33,295 nt of DNA from contig NZ_SBEF01000037.1 in the NCBI RefSeq assembly GCF_004011885.1, positions 1 through 33,295 on the forward strand. Reading direction: 5' to 3'. The position numbers and the translations under genes were made by a program. The notes beneath the pieces are model-generated. The model was not told the DNA's origin, searched no databases, and was given only the letters and a program-made list of their open reading frames with translations. Positions 26,830 through 33,295 of the stretch are shown piece by piece. Within the stretch, counting starts at the first letter, position 1. The number at the start of each line of letters is the position of its first letter. This DNA comes from Serratia microhaemolytica. Lineage in GTDB: Bacteria > Pseudomonadota > Gammaproteobacteria > Enterobacterales > Enterobacteriaceae.

Positions 26830-28131
26830 GTGGAATGGCAAATTCTGATTGTGCTGTTTGGTAGTTTCTTTTTCCTGTTGGCGCTCGGTGTTCCTATCTC
26901 ATTTGCGATCGGACTGTCTTCGCTACTGAGCGTGCTGATGTCGCTGCCGTTTGATGCTGCTATTGCAGTGATCTCGCAAAAAATGGCCTCGGGTCTGGAT
27001 AGTTTCACTCTGCTGGCTATCCCCTTCTTTATATTGGCTGGCAATATCATGAATCAGGGTGGCATTGCGATCCGACTGATTGAACTGGCTAAAGTACTGG
27101 GTGGTCGCCTGCCTGGCTCCTTGGCCCATGTCAATATTATCGCCAATATGATGTTCGGTGCTATTTCTGGCTCTGCGGTGGCCTCAGCAGCGGCAGTTGG
27201 CGGCACCATGTCCCCATTGCAAAAGAAAGAAGGCTATGATCCAGCCTATTCTGCTGCCGTTAACATCACCTCCTGCCCAACTGGGTTACTGATCCCTCCC
27301 AGCAACACATTTATTGTTTACTCGCTGATCTCTGGCGGAACATCAATTGGCGCGCTGTTTCTGGCCGGTTATCTGCCTGGCATTATCATGGGGTTGAGCT
27401 TGATGCTGGTCGCCGGTGTGATTGCTAAAAAACGCGGCTATCCACTAGCACCAAAACCTTCGCGCGCCGAAGTATTGAAGAAACTGTTCGATGCGTTGCC
27501 GAGTCTGGGATTGATCATCATCATCATGGGCGGCATTATCGGTGGCATTTTCACTGCGACTGAAGCATCAGCAATTGCAGTCATTTATACCCTGATCCTT
27601 GCCGTGCTGATTTACCGTGAGGTGAGTCTGAAACAGTTACCGGCGATTATTCTGGAGTCTGTTGTCACCACTTCGATTGTGCTGCTGTTGATCGGTGCGT
27701 CGATGAGCATGTCCTGGGCAATGGCAAATGCAGATATTCCCTATCTGATCAGCGATGCTTTGTTGGCGATTTCCGAAAACCCGATCATCGTGCTGCTGAT
27801 TATCAACCTGACCCTGCTGATTGTCGGTATCTTTATGGATATGACACCAGCGCTACTGATTTTCACCCCGATTTTCCTGCCGATTGCCCAAGATTTGGGC
27901 ATGGATCCAGTCCATTTCGGTGTGATGATGACCTTCAACCTCTGTATCGGTATTTGTACCCCGCCTGTAGGCAGTGCGCTGTTTATCGGCTGCTCGGTCG
28001 GCAAGGTGAAAATTGATAAAGTCATCAAGCCATTATTACCATTCTATGCCGTGTTAGTGTCGGCATTGATGTTAATTACTTTTGTGCCACAAATCAGCTT
28101 AGCGCTTCCACGCCTGTTTTTGGGTTACTGA
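26830..28131 (+). CDS. dctM: TRAP transporter large permease (DctM family)
   Basis: A 433-residue membrane protein with about eleven to twelve helices, the ion-coupled transport subunit of the TRAP system (IT superfamily). Typical segments include LGVPISFAIGLS near the N-terminus, FILAGNIMNQGGIA, GAISGSAVASAAAVGGTM, the conserved SCPTGLLIPPSNTFIVY, GIFTATEASAIAVIYTL and FNLCIGICTPPVGSALF. It starts at a GTG (26830) with AAGGGA upstream, 15 bp after dctQ. Together with dctQ and the divergent dctP it makes a complete TRAP transporter. It is convergent with arsC; the 51-bp gap carries a hairpin. Confidence 0.95.
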   Translation: MEWQILIVLFGSFFFLLALGVPISFAIGLSSLLSVLMSLPFDAAIAVISQKMASGLDSFTLLAIPFFILAGNIMNQGGIAIRLIELAKVLGGRLPGSLAHVNIIANMMFGAISGSAVASAAAVGGTMSPLQKKEGYDPAYSAAVNITSCPTGLLIPPSNTFIVYSLISGGTSIGALFLAGYLPGIIMGLSLMLVAGVIAKKRGYPLAPKPSRAEVLKKLFDALPSLGLIIIIMGGIIGGIFTATEASAIAVIYTLILAVLIYREVSLKQLPAIILESVVTTSIVLLLIGASMSMSWAMANADIPYLISDALLAISENPIIVLLIINLTLLIVGIFMDMTPALLIFTPIFLPIAQDLGMDPVHFGVMMTFNLCIGICTPPVGSALFIGCSVGKVKIDKVIKPLLPFYAVLVSALMLITFVPQISLALPRLFLGY

Positions 28132-28143
28132 TCTCACCCAAAA

Positions 28144-28175
28144 GGGCGAAAGTACAGCCACGTATTTTCGCCCTG
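28144..28175. terminator. Hairpin between convergent dctM and arsC
   Basis: AGGGCGAAA (28144-28152) pairs perfectly with TTTCGCCCT (28167-28175) with further pairing toward the loop (GTAC/GTAT). The T-run is TTTT on the minus strand (after arsC) and near absent on the plus strand, so it should work mainly for the ars operon and may act weakly both ways. Confidence 0.7.
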
Positions 28176-28182
28176 CACTTTG

Positions 28183-28617
28183 CTACTGCCCTTTTATCAC
28201 TCGGTTACCTTGTGCATCAACCACTTGCTCACCATCCTCCTTGCTAAAAGCGGCACGTTGCGCATCTGGCAAAATCTCGAGCACCACTTCAGAAGGACGG
28301 CATAATTTAGTGCCCAGTGGCGTGACAACGATCGGGCGATTGATCAAGATGGGATATTGCAGCATAAAGTCGATCAGTTGTTGATCACTAAAATGCGTGT
28401 CCTCTAACCCTAATTCTTGATAAGGATCAACATTCTTGCGTAATAGTGCCCGTGGTGTGATCGCCATATCAGCAAGCAGTTTCACCAGTTGCTCACGACT
28501 GGGCGGTGTCTCTAAATAGAGAATTACCGTCGGTTCGGTACCACTATTGCGAATAAGTGCCAAGGTGTTACGGGATGTTCCACAGGCTGGATTGTGATAA
28601 ATAGTGACCTTGCTCAT
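28183..28617 (-). CDS. arsC: Arsenate reductase, glutaredoxin-dependent
   Basis: ArsC reduces arsenate to arsenite with glutathione and glutaredoxin so that ArsB can export it. The protein has 144 residues (plasmid R773 ArsC 141). The catalytic Cys12 lies in IYHNPACGTSRNTL, with His8 nearby, and the family arginines are visible in PRALLRKN (about residue 60), NRPIVVTPLG (about 94) and KLCRPSEVV (about 107). It is the last gene of arsRBC, 65 bp after arsB, with a small hairpin (28642-28664) in the gap. Confidence 0.96.
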   Translation of the reverse strand: MSKVTIYHNPACGTSRNTLALIRNSGTEPTVILYLETPPSREQLVKLLADMAITPRALLRKNVDPYQELGLEDTHFSDQQLIDFMLQYPILINRPIVVTPLGTKLCRPSEVVLEILPDAQRAAFSKEDGEQVVDAQGNRVIKGQ

Positions 28618-28682
28618 GACTGTGATCTCTCAGATTGAAAAGCCAGCAAGCGGCTGCCGCTGGCGAGATGGTTGAAGAATGG

Positions 28683-29972
28683 TTACCAGGAAATAGATAG
28701 TCTTAGCGCTAATGCCAGCAGTGTCACCAACAACACTGGCAACGTCATGACAATACCTACCCGGAAATAATATCCCCAGGTGATGGTCATATTTTTTTGT
28801 GCTAACACATGTAGCCATAACAGCGTCGCTAAACTGCCAATCGGCGTAATTTTAGGCCCCAGATCGCTGCCAATAACGTTGGCATAGATCATTGCCTGCT
28901 TGATGGTTCCGGTGACTGAACTGCCATCAATCGAGAGTGCGCCAACCAACACTGTCGGCATGTTGTTCATGATGGAGGAGAGAAATGCCGTCAGAAAGCC
29001 AGTGCCCAATGTTGCCAACCATAATCCCTGTTCACCTAATTGATTCAGCACCATAGAAAGATAATCGGTGAGACCGGCGTTACGCAGACCATACACCACC
29101 AGATACATACCGAGTGAGAAGATCACAATTTGCCAAGGTGCTCCGCGCAGTACTTTTCCGGTGTTGATCGCATGGCCATGTTTGGCTACCGCCAACAGAA
29201 TAGCCGCACCTAACGCAGCAACCAAGCTGACAGGAACCCCTAACGGTTCCAAGGCAAAGAAACCGACCAACAGCAGCAGTAATACCAACCACCCTGTTCT
29301 GAAGGTATTCAGATCACGGATCGCCTGTTTTGGCGCTTTCAGTAACGACAAATCATAAGTCTGAGGTATTTCTTTGCGGAAAAACAGATGCAGCATCACC
29401 AGTGTCGCCGCAATCGCAGCAAAGTTAACCGGTACCATAACAGCGGCATATTCACTGAAGCCGAGGTTGAAAAAATCTGCTGAGACTATGTTGACCAAAT
29501 TCGACACGATCAGTGGCAGGCTAGCGGTATCGGCAATAAATCCGGCCGCCATAACAAATGCTAAGGTAGCACCACGGCTAAATCCTAATGCCAGCAGCAT
29601 GGCAATGACAATCGGTGTCAGGATCAGTGCCGCACCATCGTTGGCAAACAGCGCAGAAACGGCTGCTCCCAGCAAGATGATATAGCTGAATAGTAGACGC
29701 CCACGCCCATTACCCCAGCGCGCGACATGCAGTGCAGCCCATTCAAAGAAACCGGACTCATCCAGTAATAAGCTGATAATAATCACTGCAATAAAGGTTG
29801 CTGTCGCATTCCAGACGATCTGCCAAACCACGGGAATATCGCTTAGCTGCACCACACCAGCAAACAGTGCCAGTATCGCCCCAAATGTGGCACTCCAGCC
29901 AATACCCAACCCGCGCGGTTGCCAAATGACCAGTACGATAGTCAGAATAAAAATCGCTCCTGCCAATAACAT
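28683..29972 (-). CDS. arsB: Arsenite efflux membrane protein ArsB
   Basis: ArsB expels arsenite and antimonite across the inner membrane. The protein has 429 residues, exactly as E. coli ArsB, with about twelve membrane segments and near-identical blocks such as [37 protein letters not shown] and [17 protein letters not shown]. The ATG at 29972 ([11 protein letters not shown]) matches the family start and has GGGGG just upstream; a TTG six codons earlier is less likely. No arsA or arsD gene is present, so it should work alone as a proton-driven carrier. It lies 105 bp after arsR, with a dyad in the gap that resembles an ArsR operator. Confidence 0.97.
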   Translation of the reverse strand: MLLAGAIFILTIVLVIWQPRGLGIGWSATFGAILALFAGVVQLSDIPVVWQIVWNATATFIAVIIISLLLDESGFFEWAALHVARWGNGRGRLLFSYIILLGAAVSALFANDGAALILTPIVIAMLLALGFSRGATLAFVMAAGFIADTASLPLIVSNLVNIVSADFFNLGFSEYAAVMVPVNFAAIAATLVMLHLFFRKEIPQTYDLSLLKAPKQAIRDLNTFRTGWLVLLLLLVGFFALEPLGVPVSLVAALGAAILLAVAKHGHAINTGKVLRGAPWQIVIFSLGMYLVVYGLRNAGLTDYLSMVLNQLGEQGLWLATLGTGFLTAFLSSIMNNMPTVLVGALSIDGSSVTGTIKQAMIYANVIGSDLGPKITPIGSLATLLWLHVLAQKNMTITWGYYFRVGIVMTLPVLLVTLLALALRLSISW

Positions 29973-30035
29973 GATGCCCCCATAAGACAACGGTGGTTGC
30001 CGTAATAAAATATTGGTTGATTAATCGACTGGTAA

Positions 30036-30059
30036 TCATATATGGAAAAACATATATGA
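30036..30059 (-). promoter_or_regulatory. Candidate ArsR operator between arsR and arsB
   Basis: TCATATATG (30036-30044), GAAAAA, CATATATGA (30051-30059): a perfect 9-bp inverted repeat. Read on the minus strand it gives TCATATATGTTTTT, which resembles the operator of the E. coli ars promoter as I remember it. A possible -35 (TTGCTT, 30067-30062) and poor -10 flank it. It could drive a second ArsR-controlled transcript of arsBC. Confidence 0.6.
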
Positions 30060-30077
30060 ATAAGCAAATTTTTTCGA

Positions 30078-30410
30078 TCAGCAGCAGTCCTTTTCAGTCT
30101 GCTTGCCTGCCTGTAGCAAAACGCGCTGATCGCCTTGAGCAAGGTAAGCTTGCTCTAACACACCGAATACCCATGCCGGCAGATGTGGAGAGAGCCGATA
30201 GTAGATCCACTTGCCGTCACGGCGATCTAACAAAAGCCCAGATTCTCTCAGCATTGACAGATGACGAGAAATCTTTGGCTGCGACTCTTTCAGACTACTG
30301 CACAGTTCACACACACACAATTCACCCGATTTCAGTAACAGTAATGTGGTGTTCAGTCGCGTCGCATCTGATAAAATTTTGAACAATTGTAATGAGGTAA
30401 GCATTATCAT
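30078..30410 (-). CDS. arsR: Arsenical-resistance repressor ArsR
   Basis: A 110-residue ArsR/SmtB winged-helix repressor that leaves its operator on binding arsenite or antimonite. The metalloid site ELCVCELC has Cys32, Cys34 and Cys37, in the same positions as E. coli ArsR, and the recognition helix follows (QPKISRHLSMLRESGLLLDRRDGKW). The ATG at 30410 has GGAG 5 nt upstream; the Met at codon 3 is too far from it. The C-terminus ends in a CysCys pair. It is first in arsRBC. Confidence 0.96.
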   Translation of the reverse strand: MIMLTSLQLFKILSDATRLNTTLLLLKSGELCVCELCSSLKESQPKISRHLSMLRESGLLLDRRDGKWIYYRLSPHLPAWVFGVLEQAYLAQGDQRVLLQAGKQTEKDCC

Positions 30411-30437
30411 GCAGACTCCGAATTGTGCTGACGACGC

Positions 30438-30465
30438 ATCTTATGCAGGCTACACATAAAGTCAA
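30438..30465 (-). promoter_or_regulatory. Probable arsR promoter
   Basis: On the minus strand TTGACT (30465-30460), a 16-nt spacer, then TAAGAT (30443-30438), giving a leader of about 20 nt. The spacer begins with TTATG and ends into CATAA, a 5-bp inverted repeat that might be part of an ArsR site, but this is weak. Confidence 0.55.
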
Positions 30466-30819
30466 GCAAGATGCCGTTCAGCCATTGGGCGCTGTCATAA
30501 CGACGACCAAGACCCGAGTTCCAAGAAGGTAATTAGCCAGCGCTCAACCTTGGCTGATTTTGTCCCAGTGGCAGGTAGTCTGCATCTCTGCTAACACCGA
30601 TGATTGCTCTGTAACAGCCAGACACCCTGTATTAAAATAGGGTAATAAAACCACTTTCTTTCCATGTAATTGCGTGATTTAATCCGAAAACAGTTATCAA
30701 CCTATCGTCCAAGCTATGCTTTTTAGCTGTTTCTGTATCGAGAATAACTCGCAGTAATCAGAACCACTAAAACTAAGCCATTTACGCACGTAATCAACGC
30801 GAGATCAGGGAATGTGAAC
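30466..30819. other. Gene-free region between ars operon and vgrG
   Basis: These 354 bp hold no supported gene. The DNA is AT-rich (about 40-45 percent GC by eye), in contrast to the GC-rich vgrG that follows. The vgrG promoter must lie here but I cannot place it; AGGGA at 30806-30810 is the likely ribosome binding site. Confidence 0.5.
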
Positions 30820-32727
30820 ATGAGTACTCAACCCAGTGGATTGCAATTTACCCTCAGCGCCGGCGGCCAACCGGCTGGCACCTTCGCCGTAGTCGACTTT
30901 ACCCTTAACGAACACTACTCCTCGCTGTTTGAACTGGAACTTAACCTCGCCAGCGCTGATCCGGCGATTGATTTTGATGCCGTGCTCGATCGCGGTGCCA
31001 AACTCTCGGTGTGGCGTGACGGCGTGCTACAACGCACCGTTTCCGGCATCGTCACCCGCTTTGAACAGGGCGACACCGGCTTCCACCAAACCCGTTACCG
31101 CATGGAAGTGCGCCCCAGCCTGTGGCGCTTGGGCTTGCGCCGTAACTCACGTATCTTCCAGCTTGAAACCATCGAACAGATCATCAGCAAACTGCTGCGT
31201 GAAGCACAAATCGTTGATTTTGCCTTTGGCCTGCGCCACCCGCACCCGGCACGCGAATTCTGCGTCCAGTATCAAGAGACTGACCTTGAATTTATCCAGC
31301 GCCTGGCCGCCGAAGAGGGCATCTTCTACTACTTTGAATTTAACCAAGGCCGCCACACCGTGGTGTTTGCCGATGACAACGGCATCATCCCGAAAAAAGC
31401 CAGCCTGCCCTACAACCCGAACGTCGCGGCACAAGCGCAAGAGCTGTGCGTCAACAGCTTTATCCGCAGCGCCCAAGTGCGCCCCGCCGTGGTACAAATG
31501 AAGGATTACACCTTCAAAAACCCACGCTGGGATGCAACATTCACCCAACAGGCCAGCGGCCAAATCTACCAGCGTACCAGTTACGAACACTTTGATTTCC
31601 CGGGTCGCTTCAAAGATGAGCAGCACGGCAAAGACTTCACCCGCTACCGGCTTGATGCCCTGCGCAATGATGCCAGCCTCGGCCACGGCACCAGCAACGA
31701 CTTCCGCCTGCAACCCGGCATCCGCCTGACGCTGAGCCAGCACCCGCGCGCCGACCTGAACTGCGCCTGGCAACTGATCGCCACCCGCCACAGCGGCCAA
31801 CAGCCACAAGCGATGGAGCAGGAAGCGGGCGACAAAGGCACCCACCTCACCAGCGAGTTCCAGTTTATCCCGCGCACCCAGACCTGGCGCCCTAGCCCAC
31901 TGCCAAAACCGCTGATGGATGGCCCACAAATCGCCAAAGTGGTCGGCCCTGGTAACGAAGAGATCTTCTGCGATGAACACGGCCGCGTGCGGGTACAATT
32001 CCCGTGGGATCGCTACGGCAACAGCGACGACCACAGCTCATGCTGGATCCGCGTCAGCCAGCCGTGGGCAGGACAAGGCTGGGGCATGATCGCCATCCCG
32101 CGTGTCGGCCAAGAAGTGGTGGTCGACTTCCTGCATGGCGACCCGGATCAACCGATCGTCACCGGGCGCACCTATCACGCGGTGAACCGCGCCTCACTGC
32201 CATTGCCAATGGCAAAAACCCAGATGGCGTTTCGCAGCAAAACCCACAAAGGCGAAGGCTACAACGAACTGCGTTTTGAAGACGCCAAAGGCATGGAAGG
32301 GCTATTCCTGCACGCCCAGCGCGACATGACCACCCAGGTACTGCATGATCGGACAACCACGGTCAACAACAACCACACCGAGACCATCATCGGCCACCAA
32401 CACACCACCCTGACCGAAGGCAACCGCCAGATCGAAGTGCAAAAAGGCAACGACAGCAAAGTGGTCGCCAGCGGCGCACTCAGCGAACAGATCGCCAAAG
32501 CAAAAACCATCAGCGCCGACAGCCTGCACGTTGCCGTTGCCGCCAGCCAAGGCGAAGCCAGCTCCGGCCATCAGGTATTTGTTGCCGACCAGGGCATCGC
32601 ACTCGGAGTGGGCAAAAGCCAAATTGTGCTCAAACCGGACTGCATCATCATCAACATTGGCGATTCGGTGATCCAACTGAGCGAAAGCGGCATCACCATT
32701 AATGGCAAGAGTGTATTTATTAACTAG
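30820..32727 (+). CDS. vgrG: Type VI secretion spike protein VgrG
   Basis: VgrG forms the trimeric tip of the T6SS puncturing device and carries effectors out of the cell. The ATG at 30820 gives 635 residues (a GTG at 30814 is possible; spacing to AGGGA favours the ATG). The N-terminal gp27/phage-D-like part covers about 1-360 (FCVQYQETDLEFIQRLAAEEGIFYYFEF is typical). The gp5 OB-fold covers about 372-457 (GRVRVQFPWDRYGN, IPRVGQEVVVDFLHGDPDQPIVTG). Beta-helix repeats run to the end. There is no C-terminal effector extension, so the cargo should be encoded separately, as the eag and following gene suggest. GC content and codon choice (C-ending) are clearly higher than in the ars region. Confidence 0.96.
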   Translation: MSTQPSGLQFTLSAGGQPAGTFAVVDFTLNEHYSSLFELELNLASADPAIDFDAVLDRGAKLSVWRDGVLQRTVSGIVTRFEQGDTGFHQTRYRMEVRPSLWRLGLRRNSRIFQLETIEQIISKLLREAQIVDFAFGLRHPHPAREFCVQYQETDLEFIQRLAAEEGIFYYFEFNQGRHTVVFADDNGIIPKKASLPYNPNVAAQAQELCVNSFIRSAQVRPAVVQMKDYTFKNPRWDATFTQQASGQIYQRTSYEHFDFPGRFKDEQHGKDFTRYRLDALRNDASLGHGTSNDFRLQPGIRLTLSQHPRADLNCAWQLIATRHSGQQPQAMEQEAGDKGTHLTSEFQFIPRTQTWRPSPLPKPLMDGPQIAKVVGPGNEEIFCDEHGRVRVQFPWDRYGNSDDHSSCWIRVSQPWAGQGWGMIAIPRVGQEVVVDFLHGDPDQPIVTGRTYHAVNRASLPLPMAKTQMAFRSKTHKGEGYNELRFEDAKGMEGLFLHAQRDMTTQVLHDRTTTVNNNHTETIIGHQHTTLTEGNRQIEVQKGNDSKVVASGALSEQIAKAKTISADSLHVAVAASQGEASSGHQVFVADQGIALGVGKSQIVLKPDCIIINIGDSVIQLSESGITINGKSVFIN

Positions 32728-32736
32728 GGGATTAGC

Positions 32737-33165
32737 ATGTTATATCAATTAAATGAAGGCGTGATTGCGCTACCGGAAGGCTGGCAGGACGAAACACTCA
32801 ACGCGTTCTCCTCCCCCGACAACAGCGGCCTCAACCTGGTGATCACCCGCCAGCCCTTGCCATTTGGCGCCGACCAAGCGGAATTTATCGACAGCGTTTG
32901 CCAGCAATACGCCGACAACCTGCCGGAGTACCAGCAACATGAACGGCGTAGCCTGGTGGTCGCGGAAAAAAACGCTACCCTGCTCGATTACCACTGGATC
33001 AGCAGCGAAGGGCAAATTGACCAACTGGTCGTCATGCTGATTGAGCAGAACGTGTTGCTCTCCTTCACCGTCAGCAGCGCACAAGGGCTGGGTGAAACAC
33101 AAAAACAGCAGATGCTGGCAGTGATCGGCAGCCTGCAATTAACCCCCACAGCCACGGAACAGTAA
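32737..33165 (+). CDS. Eag-type T6SS chaperone (DUF1795/DcrB-like)
   Basis: A 142-residue protein, MLYQLNEGVIALPEGWQDETLNAF, of the DUF1795 family. Members encoded between vgrG and PAAR/Rhs effector genes are Eag chaperones: they shield the N-terminal membrane segments of the effector before loading on VgrG. There is no signal peptide, unlike periplasmic DcrB, which agrees with a cytoplasmic chaperone. It begins 9 bp after vgrG and the next gene starts 18 bp after its stop, so the three are one operon. Its presence predicts an effector with N-terminal transmembrane helices. Confidence 0.88.
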   Translation: MLYQLNEGVIALPEGWQDETLNAFSSPDNSGLNLVITRQPLPFGADQAEFIDSVCQQYADNLPEYQQHERRSLVVAEKNATLLDYHWISSEGQIDQLVVMLIEQNVLLSFTVSSAQGLGETQKQQMLAVIGSLQLTPTATEQ

Positions 33166-33183
33166 CCGCAGGAGACGACAACG

Positions 33184-33295
33184 ATGTCGACAACACCAAA
33201 CGGAGAGCCGCTGGGGGCGCGGCTCGGCGCCTCAATAGTGGGCCGGATGCAAGGGTTGCAACGGCTACAGGGCGAACAACAGCAGCGTGAACAGC
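33184..33295 (+). CDS. N-terminus of the probable T6SS effector (cut by window end)
   Basis: An open frame from the ATG at 33184 runs to the window edge (37 codons), reading MSTTPNGEPLGARLGASIVG and then a Gln-rich helical stretch. AGGAG lies about 10 nt upstream. The position after vgrG and an Eag gene predicts a PAAR- or Rhs-type effector with early membrane segments. No PAAR, prePAAR (AARxxD) or membrane segment appears within the visible residues, so the class is a prediction from context. Confidence 0.65.
   Translation, partial: MSTTPNGEPLGARLGASIVGRMQGLQRLQGEQQQREQ

Noticed and set aside
31147-32034. 295-codon frame antisense to vgrG
   Set aside because: Long antisense frames are expected in GC-rich genes with C-ending codons; vgrG on the plus strand is unmistakable.

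Overview
The window is chromosomal DNA from a gamma-proteobacterium of the order Enterobacterales. Most housekeeping proteins (AckA, Pta, GroEL/GroES, AspA, DcuA, Ppk, Ppx) are nearly collinear with their E. coli counterparts, and several gene orders match E. coli exactly (yfbU-yfbV/ackA-pta; groEL-groES-fxsA/aspA-dcuA-cutA-dsbD; ppk-ppx/pdeF). It is not E. coli itself: blocks that lie far apart there are joined here, and a bactofilin gene precedes ppk. The genus cannot be fixed from the sequence alone.

Layout. 1-734: no supported gene; short degenerate repeats. 735-1752 (-): yfbV-yfbU. 2298-5750 (+): ackA-pta acetate pathway with two perfect hairpins between the genes and a strong terminator after pta. 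5973-7963 (-): groES-groEL with a textbook sigma-32 promoter. 8175-8657 (-): fxsA. 9032-14178 (+): aspA, dcuA, cutA, dsbD (aspartate/fumarate metabolism, then periplasmic thiol reduction). 14426-14929 (-): DUF1993 protein. 15193-19656 (+): membrane bactofilin (CcmA-like), ppk, ppx. 19679-21910 (-): MASE1-GGDEF-EAL protein of the PdeF/YfgF type whose EAL catalytic residues are altered.

22160-28131 is the main accessory system: a UxuR-type GntR regulator, a cytoplasmic GH2 beta-glucuronidase, and a complete TRAP transporter whose binding-protein gene (dctP, -) is divergent from its membrane genes (dctQM, +). The 300-bp divergent control region carries TTGGT/ACCAA dyads and a perfect CRP site. 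I infer a CRP-activated, UxuR-type-regulated locus for uptake and cleavage of glucuronides (or hexuronates), with TRAP import replacing the usual UidB/GPH-type carrier. The downstream hexuronate catabolic genes are not in the window.

28183-30410 (-): arsRBC arsenic resistance, with a candidate second ArsR operator between arsR and arsB. 30820-33295 (+): a vgrG-eag-effector type VI secretion module, clearly more GC-rich than the rest and cut by the right edge. No tRNA, rRNA, CRISPR or insertion sequence was found.
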